Notes: generated by a model from the sequence alone, not told the origin. 64,000 bases of DNA from Cumulibacter sp047975195 (GCA_047975195.1 JBKEDB010000087.1:1-64000), one strand, 5' to 3'; shown: positions 25,191-33,763, counted from the first letter of the stretch. Numbers and translations: made by a program.

Positions 25191-26288
25191 CTAGTTTCCT
25201 TCTGCGTCGTCAATGTCGGACTCGCTGATGTCGACAGCGAATGGGTCCTCGTAGTCATGCCAGGTACGCGGTCCGGCGTGGTACTCGTCGTCGGTCAGCA
25301 CGCAAGAATCAAGCAAGCTCCGGATGCCGTGCACGTCCAGTTCTCGACCCAGGAACGTTAGTCTGCTGGCTGCGGCGTCGCCGCCTCGTGGACCCAGGTC
25401 GCCGAGACTCAGGGACTCGCCGGCACTTTCCCAGCGGGTCCAACGATCCGAGGTTGAGGCGATGACGATGCGCCCTGCCGAACGGATGACGCGTTCAGCG
25501 AGCGCCTCTAACGACTCGCTCAACCGTGCGGCATGCAGTGGCCGTTCGGACTTCCACCGCAGGACCTGAAGGCTCGAGCCTGCTCGCGGCACGTCTGCGG
25601 ACCAATCGAGCAACCCGTCCCGCTCGAATGCGCCGAGGCATCGCGGCCGATGGCGGCCGGTGCGGGCCAGCGTGAGCATCGGCAATGCGAGCAAGTCGGC
25701 CCCGAGCAGCAGCGGCGTGCCGGGCGCGAGCGCGCTGAGCGCTGCGAGTTCATCCTCCGAGCAGCTTCCCTCGGTCAGCACCAACAGATCGCAGGAGCTG
25801 ACGTGCGCGGCGATGATGGTCGCAACAGCTCGGTCGTCCTCGGCTTGGATGCCGAACCCCCGCTCCCCGACGATGTCGCCACCGGAGAGGTCATCGAGCC
25901 AGGCACCTGCTTTCAGGACGCCGACGACGGTGTCGAGTCGAGCATGCTCAGGATCGAGCGTGGCGCACAGTGACTCCAGCACCGCGTCGGCCTCGACACT
26001 CGGGGCGAGGCGCAATGCCAGCAGATCGTGTCTGCCCAGTCGGATCACTCTCTCGATGCAGACCCGCAGCGCGTTCAGGTAACTGCAGGTGAGGCAGTCC
26101 TGCGCGTCGATCTCTAGTGAGTCCTGCCAGCCCACGCCGTCGCTGATCAGCGCACTCATCCGGCCGAGAAATGCCGTGGAGGGGTCAACCCAGATCGTGG
26201 CGCATCGACTGTCGCGCAGCACCATCGAGGACGCGAGGAGCCCGGTGTCAGCTTGGTCAATTCCGCACAGCGCGGTGATTTCCAGCAT
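25191..26288 (-). CDS. Degenerate COG0523 / CobW-like protein in the zinc-free ribosomal operon
   Basis: A 365-residue protein related to the G3E (CobW/YciC) family of metal chaperones. The C-terminal CobW_C domain is clear (RPLHAARLSESLEALAERVIRSAGRIVIAS ... WTRWESAGESL ... RLTFLGRELDVHGIRSLLDSCVL). The N-terminal P-loop expected as GxxGxGKT is replaced by CGIDQADTGLLASS, and the usual CxCC metal site is reduced to DCLTC. GTP hydrolysis is therefore doubtful. Starts at ATG 26288, GTG 26294 or TTG 26297 are possible. Relatives next to Cys-minus ribosomal protein genes are usually zinc-starvation induced. Confidence 0.8.
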   Translation of the reverse strand: MLEITALCGIDQADTGLLASSMVLRDSRCATIWVDPSTAFLGRMSALISDGVGWQDSLEIDAQDCLTCSYLNALRVCIERVIRLGRHDLLALRLAPSVEADAVLESLCATLDPEHARLDTVVGVLKAGAWLDDLSGGDIVGERGFGIQAEDDRAVATIIAAHVSSCDLLVLTEGSCSEDELAALSALAPGTPLLLGADLLALPMLTLARTGRHRPRCLGAFERDGLLDWSADVPRAGSSLQVLRWKSERPLHAARLSESLEALAERVIRSAGRIVIASTSDRWTRWESAGESLSLGDLGPRGGDAAASRLTFLGRELDVHGIRSLLDSCVLTDDEYHAGPRTWHDYEDPFAVDISESDIDDAEGN

Positions 26289-26290
26289 GT

Positions 26291-26596
26291 TCACCAACTC
26301 GACTTCGTCACACCGGGCAACTCGCCGGCGTGCGCCATCTCGCGCAGCCGAACGCGCGATACACCGAACTTGCGCAGATAGCCGCGCGGGCGCCCGTCCA
26401 CCGCGTCGCGATTACGCAGGCGGGCGGCGCTGGCATCGCGAGGTTGGCGCTGCAACTCCGCCTGCGCCTCTCGCACCTGTTCAGTGGTGGATGACGGTGC
26501 GGCGATGGTGCGTTTGAGTTCCGCGCGACGTTGCGCATAGCGGGCCACCACCACACGGCGTTGTTGATCGCGGGCGATTTTGCTCTTCTTGGCCAT
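26291..26596 (-). CDS. rpsN2: Ribosomal protein S14 (zinc-independent, long form)
   Basis: A 101-residue S14 beginning MAKKSKIARDQQRRVVVARYAQRR and ending RLRNRDAVDGRPRGYLRKFGVSRVRLREMAHAGELPGVTKSSW. It has no cysteine, so it is the Cys-minus form, in contrast to the 61-residue zinc S14. The open frame extends upstream of 26596, but the MAKKSK start is family-typical and lies 4 nt after the L33 stop. The paralogue of the main ribosomal operon is outside this window. Confidence 0.97.
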   Translation of the reverse strand: MAKKSKIARDQQRRVVVARYAQRRAELKRTIAAPSSTTEQVREAQAELQRQPRDASAARLRNRDAVDGRPRGYLRKFGVSRVRLREMAHAGELPGVTKSSW

Positions 26597-26600
26597 CGAG

Positions 26601-26771
26601 TTAACGTTCCTCTTTGAAGTCCACGTGCCGCCGTACGATCGGGTCGTACTTGCGTAATACGAGACGCTCCGGATCATTGCGACGGTTCTTCCGCGTGACA
26701 TAGGTGTAGCCCGTACCGGCCGTCGATTTCAGCTTGATCACCGGGCGCAGATCAGTTGATTTCCCTGCCAC
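26601..26771 (-). CDS. rpmG2: Ribosomal protein L33 (zinc-independent)
   Basis: A 56-residue L33 starting at GTG 26771 and reading AGKSTDLRPVIKLKSTAG, then GYTYVTRKNRRNDPERLVLRKYDP and ending VRRHVDFKEER. It has no cysteines, so the two CxxC zinc knuckles of the zinc form are absent. It lies 1 nt after the L28 stop and 4 nt before the S14 start. The gene is short and easily missed by automatic calling. Confidence 0.96.
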   Translation of the reverse strand: MAGKSTDLRPVIKLKSTAGTGYTYVTRKNRRNDPERLVLRKYDPIVRRHVDFKEER

Positions 26772-26772
26772 G

Positions 26773-27009
26773 TCAGACCCGCTCGCCCTGCGCGCGCAGC
26801 CGCTTCACGACGGCCTCGATCCCCTGCCTGTCGATGGTTTTGATCCCCTTCACCGACACTCGCAGCCGGACGTACCTGTTCTCGCTGGGCAGGAAGAACC
26901 GCTTGACCTGGATATTTGGGTCCCATCGGCGGCTGGTGCGCCGATGGGAGTGTGACACGGACTTGCCGAAGCTCGGCTTGGCACCGGTCACCTGACAGTG
27001 CATTGACAT
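26773..27009 (-). CDS. rpmB2: Ribosomal protein L28 (zinc-independent type)
   Basis: A 78-residue L28 recognised by GAKPSFGKSVSHSHRRTSRRWDPNIQ and RLRVSVKGIKTIDRQGIEAVV. Only one cysteine remains where the zinc form has CxxC (CQVTG), and the second pair is lost (ENRYVRL). ATG 27009 is preceded by GAGGAG at a spacing of 6 nt. It is the first gene of the rpmB-rpmG-rpsN-CobW-rpmE operon, an arrangement that resembles the Zur-controlled rpmB2-rpmG1-rpsN2 cluster of mycobacteria. Confidence 0.96.
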   Translation of the reverse strand: MSMHCQVTGAKPSFGKSVSHSHRRTSRRWDPNIQVKRFFLPSENRYVRLRVSVKGIKTIDRQGIEAVVKRLRAQGERV

Positions 27010-27112
27010 GTGGTTCTCCTCGATTGCTCCGCGGCGTTTCCGGCGGTAGCAGAGGACCACGATAGGCGCGCTACTTCCCTTGCACAAATGGGAAGTTGGC
27101 CATATTCGCACA

Positions 27113-27127
27113 CGATAATGAATGTCT
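27113..27127. promoter_or_regulatory. Candidate Zur box upstream of the zinc-free ribosomal operon
   Basis: The sequence CGATAATGAATGTCT matches the actinobacterial Zur palindrome TGAAAATGATTTTCA at 10 of 15 positions in a locally AT-rich patch. It lies about 104 nt upstream of the rpmB2 ATG and about 50 nt upstream of the divergent oxidoreductase gene. It is imperfect, so this is a candidate only. Confidence 0.45.
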
Positions 27128-27175
27128 TGGCGACACCAGTTCCCTCCAGGGGGCCCGGCTGCGTAGGATCCGGTT

Positions 27176-28141
27176 ATGTTCTCTGTCTTTGTATCTGCCC
27201 CGAATGCCGACGACCCGATGGCCGCCTTGGAGCTTGGCGAACGCCCCGAGCCGGACGTCGCCGATGGCTGGGCCCGCGTCCAGGTCAAGGCCGCTTCGCT
27301 CAACCACCACGACGTCTGGTCCCTGAAGGGTCAGGGCCTGCCCGAGGACAAGATGCCGATGATTCTCGGCACCGATGCCGCAGGGATCGATGAGGACGGC
27401 AACGAGGTCCTGATCCACTCGGTCATCTCCTCCCCGGGGTGGACCGGTGACGAAACGTTTGACCCGCGCCGTTCGCTGCTCTCGGAAGTGCATCAAGGCA
27501 CCTTCGCCGAGTACGTCACCGTCCCGAAGCAGAACCTCATCGCCAAGCCGGCCGAGTTGTCGTTCGAGGAGGCCTCGTGCCTACCGACCGCGTGGCTGAC
27601 GGCGTACCGCATGTTGACCAAGGATTCGGGCCTGAAGCCGGGTGACACCGTGCTGATCCAAGGTGCCTCCGGCGGTGTGGCAACGGCTGCGACGGCCATT
27701 GCCAAGGCGATGGGTCTGCAGGTCTGGGTGACCGGCCGTACTGAGGAGAAGCGCGCCGCTGCCGCCGCCAACGGAGCACATCACACGTTCGAGTCCGGCG
27801 CTCGGCTGCCTGGAAAGGTGGACGCCGTGCTCGAGACCGTCGGCGAGGCGACCTGGTCGCATTCGCTGCGCTCGTTGCGCCCCGGCGGCACGGTGGTGTG
27901 CTGCGGCGCGACGAGCGGTTTCAACCCGCCGGCCGATCTCGCTCGCGTGTTCTTCCTGCAGATGCGCATCGTGGGCTCGACGATGGGCAACAGCACCGAA
28001 CTCGCCGCGCTGATGAACTTGCTGAAGACCACGGGGATCCGCCCGGCGATCGACAAGACGTTGCCGCTGGCCGAGGCAAAGGCCGGATTCCAGGCGATGG
28101 TGGACGGCGAGACGAACGGCAAGATCGTATTTAGCGTCTAG
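27176..28141 (+). CDS. Zinc-binding-dehydrogenase-like MDR quinone oxidoreductase
   Basis: A 321-residue medium-chain dehydrogenase/reductase. The catalytic-domain start has SLNHHDVWSLKGQGLPEDKMPMILGTDAAGI. The Rossmann nucleotide site is VLIQGASGGVATAATAIAKAMG, typical of NADPH-dependent quinone oxidoreductase-like enzymes. The structural-zinc cysteine cluster of classical alcohol dehydrogenases is absent. Substrate is unknown. It is divergent from the ribosomal operon and followed by a strong terminator. Confidence 0.88.
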   Translation: MFSVFVSAPNADDPMAALELGERPEPDVADGWARVQVKAASLNHHDVWSLKGQGLPEDKMPMILGTDAAGIDEDGNEVLIHSVISSPGWTGDETFDPRRSLLSEVHQGTFAEYVTVPKQNLIAKPAELSFEEASCLPTAWLTAYRMLTKDSGLKPGDTVLIQGASGGVATAATAIAKAMGLQVWVTGRTEEKRAAAAANGAHHTFESGARLPGKVDAVLETVGEATWSHSLRSLRPGGTVVCCGATSGFNPPADLARVFFLQMRIVGSTMGNSTELAALMNLLKTTGIRPAIDKTLPLAEAKAGFQAMVDGETNGKIVFSV

Positions 28142-28161
28142 TTGTTGTCATTGACACCCTG

Positions 28162-28193
28162 ACGGGCCCCGTAGCAGCTGCTATGGGGCCCGT
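28162..28193 (+). terminator. Intrinsic terminator after the MDR gene
   Basis: ACGGGCCCC and GGGGCCCGT form a 9-bp stem with an AGCAGCTGCT-containing loop that can itself fold further. The tail TATGTTG is only weakly T-rich. It lies 21 nt beyond the stop and 47 nt before the next gene. Confidence 0.8.
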
Positions 28194-28239
28194 TATGTTG
28201 TAACTCACAGCGCGTGCCGAACTCCGATAGGACCCGCAG

Positions 28240-29505
28240 ATGAATACCTCAGCGTTGGACCGCATCGTCGCCGCACAGGAGTCGATCACCTCCTGGCAGG
28301 ACGACCTCTACCTACATTTCCACCGCAACCCCGAGCTGAGCTTCCTCGAGCACGCAACGCACGACAAGATCGCGGACGAACTGTCATCGATGGCGGGCAT
28401 CGAGGTCGTGCGCAACGTGGGCGAGACCGGGCTGGTCGGCGTATTGCGCAACGGCTCGGGCCCGACGGTCCTGATGCGCGCGGATATCGACGGCCTGCCG
28501 GTAAGGGAATTGACCGGGTTGGATTACGCCAGCACCGCGACCGGAACGTCGGTGGACGGCGAGGAGTCCGCGGTGATGCACGCCTGCGGTCACGACGTAC
28601 ACATCACGAGTCTGCTGTCAGCGACACGGCTACTTGCAGAGAATCCGGACTGCTGGTCCGGAACCTTCTTGGCACTGTTCCAGCCGGCCGAGGAGCGCGG
28701 CGGCGGGGCCCAGAAGATGGTTGATGACAACCTGACCGAAAGGATCCCGGTTCCCGACGTCGCGTTCTCACAGCACGTCACGCCGTACCCGTCGGGCGAA
28801 GTACACGCGTGCTCGGGGCCCGCGTACTCGACAGCCGACTCGATCAAGGTCACCGTGTTCGGCCGCGGCGGACATGGCAGCGCACCACATACGACGATTG
28901 ATCCGACGCTGCTAGTGAGTTCGATCGTGCTGCGGCTGCAGGGAATCGTCTCACGCGAGATCCGCCCTGGCGAGTTCGCTGTGGTGACGGTCGGCAAGAT
29001 CGTGGTCGGCAGCAAGGTAAACATCATCAGCGATTCCGGCGAACTCCAGATCAATGTGCGCTCCTACAGTGACTCCACTCGTCAGCGCGTGTTGAGCGCG
29101 ATCGAGCGGATCGTTACCGCAGAGTGTGAGGCGTCCGGATCGCCGAAGCCGCCGACCTTCGAGTACTTCGATCAGTTCCCGCTCACCGTGAACGACACTC
29201 AGGTGACCGAGCGCCTGCAACAGGCGTTCGCGGCGGAGTTCGGCGACTGGTATACCGAACGGCCGCGGTCCGGCGGCAGCGAGGACTTCAGCCATATCCC
29301 GAATGCGTTCGGAATCCCGTTCTGCTATTGGAACGTGGGTGGCATGGGCCGCGAGACCTATAAGGATGCGGAGAAGCGCGGCGCGGTGATGAGCGAGATC
29401 CCGATGAACCACTCGCCGTTCTTTGCGCCGGTGATGCATCCAACGCTGGACGCGGCGACCAAGGCGATCCTGGTCGCCGTGTTGGAGTGGGCACCGACCG
29501 CATGA
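28240..29505 (+). CDS. M20-family amidohydrolase
   Basis: A 421-residue metallohydrolase of the M20D group (aminoacylase, hippurate or indole-acetyl-amino-acid hydrolase type). Conserved parts are LHFHRNPELSFLEHAT, TVLMRADIDGLPV, the metal-binding MHACGHDVH, the catalytic-glutamate region FQPAEERGGGAQKMV and the dimerisation-domain motif FGRGGHGSAPHTTIDP. The late GGSEDFSHIP motif with a metal ligand is also present. It is probably cytoplasmic and releases an acyl group from an amino acid; the natural substrate is unclear. Confidence 0.92.
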   Translation: MNTSALDRIVAAQESITSWQDDLYLHFHRNPELSFLEHATHDKIADELSSMAGIEVVRNVGETGLVGVLRNGSGPTVLMRADIDGLPVRELTGLDYASTATGTSVDGEESAVMHACGHDVHITSLLSATRLLAENPDCWSGTFLALFQPAEERGGGAQKMVDDNLTERIPVPDVAFSQHVTPYPSGEVHACSGPAYSTADSIKVTVFGRGGHGSAPHTTIDPTLLVSSIVLRLQGIVSREIRPGEFAVVTVGKIVVGSKVNIISDSGELQINVRSYSDSTRQRVLSAIERIVTAECEASGSPKPPTFEYFDQFPLTVNDTQVTERLQQAFAAEFGDWYTERPRSGGSEDFSHIPNAFGIPFCYWNVGGMGRETYKDAEKRGAVMSEIPMNHSPFFAPVMHPTLDAATKAILVAVLEWAPTA

Positions 29506-29866
29506 GGTGAATCGCGTGCTCGACCGGTGATATCGGTCCTGAAACGATGATCGTAGCCGCCGCCCTGCGGCCCTAGATCTGGTCATTTGGCGTGCCGTCC
29601 GCGTCGTACGTTGCGTGATTCCTCGGTGGTCACTCGCGAATGGGCACGGCCGATAGCGTCGTCTCGTGACCGGCTCCCGGACGGGTCCGTGACCGTCAAA
29701 TCACTCAGTAACGAACTGAGTTGGTTAACCGGTACGCCACCGCAAGAGATCCGAGCACTGCCGCGGCGGCACCGATTACCATCGTGGCTACGGGCAAACT
29801 CCGAGGCTTCACACCGCTGAGACTGCAGCGGGCTTCTGGGACGCCTTCGACTGGGACTGAGGGGCG
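29506..29866. other. Gap with no well-supported gene
   Basis: These 361 bases between the amidohydrolase and the membrane-protein gene hold short overlapping reading frames on both strands. None matches a family I know. The most protein-like is a 35-codon minus-strand frame at 29705-29812, listed separately. No repeat, RNA gene or terminator is obvious. Confidence 0.5.
29705..29812 (-). CDS. Possible 35-residue single-helix membrane protein
   Basis: From GTG 29812 the frame encodes a basic start (KPRSLPVAT) and a hydrophobic helix (MVIGAAAAVLGSLAVAY), then a short polar tail ending NSVRY. The layout is that of a small inner-membrane protein. A different minus-strand frame remains open beyond the stop with a basic tail, so a frameshifted longer protein is also conceivable. 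There is no strong ribosome-binding site. Confidence 0.25.
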   Translation of the reverse strand: MKPRSLPVATMVIGAAAAVLGSLAVAYRLTNSVRY

Positions 29867-31156
29867 ATGACCACCGCCGACGACGAACACACCGAAGCCG
29901 ACATGATGCCGATGCCGTCGGACGTCGAGCCCGCGTGGTACGGCGCGTACATCCGTCAGCCGCCCACGAATCTGTCCGGGAAAAGCCGACAGTTACTGGT
30001 GTTTCTGGCACTGGCGCTGGCCGCCGTTGCGTTCCTGATCCTCGGCAGCGGATCGATTGCCATCACCGCGGCTATCGCCAGCGCCCTCGGGCTCACGTTA
30101 GGCGGGCTCGCGTACGCCACCTCCGGCGGAATGCGAGTGGGCCTGAGCATCGGTCCAGATACGGTCTCCTTCGGTCGCGAAGGCGAGATGCACCACTGGC
30201 GTCGTAGCGCCCTGAAGTCGGTGCAGATCAATGACACGTACCGCGGCGAGCGAGTCCCGCCTGCCATCGGCACATACCTCGTGCAGGGGTACCGATACTT
30301 AACGCTGCACCGAGTGGACGGCGTCGTCGCGCACGTGAGCTTGGACTCGGCCAATCCGTACGCTGACATTATCGAGGCCGCGCTGGTCAAAGGCACACCG
30401 CTACCGCAGCTCTCCCACCCCCCGGCACGGTCGACGAGGTACAGGAAATCCAGCTGGCACACCGAGGGTGTCCACGCGCCCCTGGCACCGCTGCCATCGA
30501 ATCCGCCCGTACCCCCGACGATCTCGGCCCGACCCGATGCGGCAGATCTCCCGACGGCGGACGGATCGGATGGGGCGCAATCGGGACGCGCCGTGCCCAG
30601 TGCGCACTCCGGCGACCCCACCGGCATGATCGGGCAGGCGCACCCTGAACCGGAGGAGATTCTCTGGCGTCGGGCCCGCGAGCGGCACGATGCCGTCCTA
30701 CTCGCGTACTCCCCATACGAGATGGACCCAGCCATGGTCATGCAGTTCCCCGCGATGACCGATGTGACCACCCGGGCGACGGCCGAATTCATTGAGGCAC
30801 TCAGCGATTCGTCAGCCTTTCGCACCGATGAGTTTCCCGACGGAAAGCTGTCGGCGGCGTACCGCGATTCCATCAGCGCGCTAGAGATCGCGTGGAATGC
30901 CGCAGAGCGCCACGCACGCAGCGTGGGTACCTCGTTGCTCGCCGACACCGACCGCAGGCGCCTGGACCAGGCGTACAAACTGTTGAAGCATGCCGAAAGC
31001 GCATCGACAGACGCAGAACGGGCGACTTACTTCCAGCAGGTCAAGACGCTGATGGATGACCTGGCGCGCAGTGGTGCGATCATGACGCCGCCGAAGGCGC
31101 GACAGGCGATAAGCACGAAGGTCCGTCTCGCGGTCGCCGCCGCAAACGGTACGTGA
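29867..31156 (+). CDS. Hypothetical two-helix membrane protein with large cytoplasmic domain
   Basis: A 429-residue protein with an AGGGG ribosome-binding site 3 nt before ATG 29867. Two membrane helices lie near residues 40-85 (LLVFLALALAAVAFLILG and IAITAAIASALGLTLGGLAY). A PH-like beta region follows (GLSIGPDTVSFGREGEMHHWRRSALKSVQIN). After a Pro-rich linker near residues 200-260, the C-terminal half is helical (ATAEFIEALSDSSAF ... RRLDQAYKLLKHAESASTDAERATYFQQVKTLMDDLA). I recognise similar actinobacterial proteins but no function. Confidence 0.75.
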   Translation: MTTADDEHTEADMMPMPSDVEPAWYGAYIRQPPTNLSGKSRQLLVFLALALAAVAFLILGSGSIAITAAIASALGLTLGGLAYATSGGMRVGLSIGPDTVSFGREGEMHHWRRSALKSVQINDTYRGERVPPAIGTYLVQGYRYLTLHRVDGVVAHVSLDSANPYADIIEAALVKGTPLPQLSHPPARSTRYRKSSWHTEGVHAPLAPLPSNPPVPPTISARPDAADLPTADGSDGAQSGRAVPSAHSGDPTGMIGQAHPEPEEILWRRARERHDAVLLAYSPYEMDPAMVMQFPAMTDVTTRATAEFIEALSDSSAFRTDEFPDGKLSAAYRDSISALEIAWNAAERHARSVGTSLLADTDRRRLDQAYKLLKHAESASTDAERATYFQQVKTLMDDLARSGAIMTPPKARQAISTKVRLAVAAANGT

Positions 31157-31271
31157 TCCCGCGATTCGACCACCCACGAGAGGGGGCCAGGCAGTCCGCG
31201 AAAACGCGGCGAGCGGCACAGTTCCTCGGCGATACCTCCACGCCACGAATCACTGCTATAGGGGCGAAACG

Positions 31272-33101
31272 CTACTTTGACTTACCGGCTGGTTCGTCGG
31301 TGGACAGCGCGGCGATAAAGGCCTCCTGCGGAACCTCCACACGGCCCACCATCTTCATCCGCTTCTTGCCTTCCTTCTGCTTCTCCAGCAGTTTGCGTTT
31401 GCGGCTGATGTCACCGCCGTAGCATTTCGCCAGCACGTCCTTGCGAATGGCTCGGATCGTCTCTCGCGCGATAATCCGCGAGCCTACGGCTGCCTGGATC
31501 GGCACCTCGAACTGCTGGCGTGGAATCAGCTCGCGCAGTTTTGCGGTCATCATCACGCCGTACGAGTAGGCCTTGTCCTTATGCACGATCGCCGAGAACG
31601 CATCTACTTGCTCGCCCTGTAGCAGAATGTCGACCTTCACCAGGTCGGCTGCCTGCACGCCGGACTCCTCATAGGCAAGGGACGCATAGCCGCGGGTACG
31701 GGACTTCAACGAGTCGAAGAAATCGAAGATGATCTCGGCAAGCGGCAGGTCGTAACGCAACTCGATCCGCGTCTCGGAGAGGTAGTCCATCCCCTTCATG
31801 ACACCGCGCCGCGACTGACACAACTCCATGATTGCGCCGGTGAACTCTGATGGCGCGATCAAGGTGCATTTCACGATCGGTTCGCGGACCTCGGCTACTT
31901 TCCCGACCGGCCAATCGCTCGGGTTGGTCACCACTGTCTCAGTGCCGTCGTCCATCGTGACGTCATAGATGACGTTGGGCGCAGTCGAAATCAGCGCCAG
32001 GCCGAACTCGCGCTCCAGTCGTTCGCGCACGATTTCCAGGTGCAGCAGTCCTAGGAAGCCACACCGGAATCCGAACCCGAGCGCGGTGGAGTTTTCCGGC
32101 TCGTACGTCAGCGCGGCATCATTGAGCCGTAACTTGTCGAGGGCGTCGCGCAGTAGCGGGTAATCCGATCCGTCGATCGGGAATAGCCCGGAGTACACCA
32201 TCGGCTTGGGGTCGCGGTACCCGCCGATCGCGTCACTGGCTGGTGCAGATTGCAGCGTGACCGTGTCGCCGACGCGAGACTGACGAACGTCCTTCACGCC
32301 AGTGATCAGATAACCAACTTCGCCCACCGCGAGCGACTTCACCGGCACCGGCTCGGGTGAGATCACTCCGAGTTCGAGCAGTTCATGGGTCGCGTTGGTG
32401 GACATCATCTTGATCCGCTCGCGCGCAGAGATCCGTCCGTCGACCACTCGCACGTACGTGATGACGCCACGGTAGATGTCGTAGACAGAATCGAAAATCA
32501 TCGCCCGGGCAGGACCTTCCATCCGTCCGACCGGTGGCGGGATCTCCTCCACAATGCGATTGAGGAGTTCGGGCACGCCCACACCGGTCTTGCCCGAGAC
32601 CCGCAGGATCGAATCCGGTTCACAGCCGATGATCCCGGCGATCTCCTCGGCGTACAACTCGGGCTGCGCGGCCGGCAGGTCGATCTTGTTCAGCACCGGG
32701 ATGACGGTCAGGTCGTTCTCCATAGCCATGTACAGATTGGCTAGGGTTTGCGCTTCGATCCCCTGCGCGGCGTCGACGAGCAGGATCGCGCCCTCGCAGG
32801 CTGCCAGCGAACGCGACACTTCATAACTGAAATCGACGTGTCCGGGGGTGTCGATCATGTGCAGGGTGTAGCCCGCTCCGTCCGCGCCCGACCACGGCAG
32901 CCGCACATTCTGCGATTTGATCGTGATGCCGCGTTCGCGCTCGATATCCATCCGGTCGAGGTATTGCGCACGCATCTGACGCTGCTCGATCACACCGGTG
33001 ACCTCGAGCATGCGGTCGGCCAGCGTCGACTTGCCGTGGTCGATGTGCGCGATGATGCAGAAGTTCCTGATCAGCGCGGGGTCAGTGTGCTCGGCGGTCA
33101 C
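31272..33101 (-). CDS. lepA: Elongation factor 4 (LepA), back-translocating GTPase
   Basis: A 609-residue translation GTPase. G motifs are AHIDHGKSTLADRML (G1), RERGITIKSQNVRL (G2), DTPGHVDFSYEV (G3) and NKIDLP (G4). Domains II and III, the EF-G-like domain V and the unique C-terminal domain (CYGGDISRKRKLLEKQKEGKKRMK) are complete. I chose GTG 33101 because AAGGA lies just upstream and the frame before it is not conserved. It is divergent from rpsT, as in mycobacteria. Confidence 0.97.
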   Translation of the reverse strand: MTAEHTDPALIRNFCIIAHIDHGKSTLADRMLEVTGVIEQRQMRAQYLDRMDIERERGITIKSQNVRLPWSGADGAGYTLHMIDTPGHVDFSYEVSRSLAACEGAILLVDAAQGIEAQTLANLYMAMENDLTVIPVLNKIDLPAAQPELYAEEIAGIIGCEPDSILRVSGKTGVGVPELLNRIVEEIPPPVGRMEGPARAMIFDSVYDIYRGVITYVRVVDGRISARERIKMMSTNATHELLELGVISPEPVPVKSLAVGEVGYLITGVKDVRQSRVGDTVTLQSAPASDAIGGYRDPKPMVYSGLFPIDGSDYPLLRDALDKLRLNDAALTYEPENSTALGFGFRCGFLGLLHLEIVRERLEREFGLALISTAPNVIYDVTMDDGTETVVTNPSDWPVGKVAEVREPIVKCTLIAPSEFTGAIMELCQSRRGVMKGMDYLSETRIELRYDLPLAEIIFDFFDSLKSRTRGYASLAYEESGVQAADLVKVDILLQGEQVDAFSAIVHKDKAYSYGVMMTAKLRELIPRQQFEVPIQAAVGSRIIARETIRAIRKDVLAKCYGGDISRKRKLLEKQKEGKKRMKMVGRVEVPQEAFIAALSTDEPAGKSK

Positions 33102-33225
33102 ATGTTTCCTTCGATGGGCGGTGCGGGACGCCGGCGATTCCCGGCGCACGCCGCGCGTGGCGCGACTCTAGCCATTCTGCCTTACCTTCACTCGAGCCGA
33201 CTAATGTGGCGTGCGCCGCTGTCGT

Positions 33226-33255
33226 TTGTGTTGTCCTTGTTCGGCTTGGTACGCT
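33226..33255 (+). promoter_or_regulatory. Candidate rpsT promoter
   Basis: TTGTGT (-35-like) and TACGCT (-10-like, matching the TANNNT pattern) are separated by 18 nt. They lie about 72 nt upstream of the rpsT start in the divergent gap to lepA. Support is from sequence pattern only. Confidence 0.4.
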
Positions 33256-33326
33256 GTCTCTTCGTGTGCGCGATGACTCGCGCCCAGGAACCAACCCGGC
33301 ATCATCAACCTGAAGAAGGCACCTTC

Positions 33327-33599
33327 GTGGCGAACATCAAGTCCCAGATCAAGCGCGTCAAGACCAACGAGATCGCGCGTCAGCGCAACCAGGCCGTCAA
33401 GTCGGCACTGAAGACCTCGGTGCGCAGTTTCCGTGAGGCCGCTGCATCGGGCGATGTCGAGAAGGCGACCGCCGCGCTTCGCAAGGCTTCGCGTGACCTC
33501 GACAAGGCCACCAGCAAGGGCGTCATTCACCGCCGCCAGGCCGCCAACCGCAAGTCGGGCATGGCCAAGGCGCTCGAGGCCATGAAGGCCGCTGCCTAA
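33327..33599 (+). CDS. rpsT: Ribosomal protein S20
   Basis: A 90-residue S20, which binds 16S rRNA early in 30S assembly. It starts at GTG 33327 with GAAGG 9 nt upstream and reads ANIKSQIKRVKTNEIARQRN, ending with TSKGVIHRRQAANRKSGMAKAL. The open frame reaches far upstream but overlaps lepA and is not real. It is a single-gene unit closed by a strong hairpin shared with the convergent holA. Confidence 0.97.
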   Translation: MANIKSQIKRVKTNEIARQRNQAVKSALKTSVRSFREAAASGDVEKATAALRKASRDLDKATSKGVIHRRQAANRKSGMAKALEAMKAAA

Positions 33600-33612
33600 C
33601 TCTCGCTTCACT

Positions 33613-33653
33613 CGCGAAGCCGCACCCCTTGCCGGTTGGGGTGCGGCTTCGCG
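33613..33653. terminator. Bidirectional hairpin between rpsT and holA
   Basis: A 16-bp stem (core CGAAGCCGCACCCC paired with GGGGTGCGGCTTCG) with a 9-nt loop lies 13 nt after the rpsT stop. No T-run follows, which is common in actinobacteria. It could stop transcripts from either side. Confidence 0.85.
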
Positions 33654-33763
33654 TCGTTACCAGGCACTGCCCCGGCGTACACGCACGCAGCCTCGTGACG
33701 ATGCGTCCTGGGGGCACGAGATCTGCCGGGCACCGCTTCTCGCGGCCGGTCGGAGTGCGCGGT

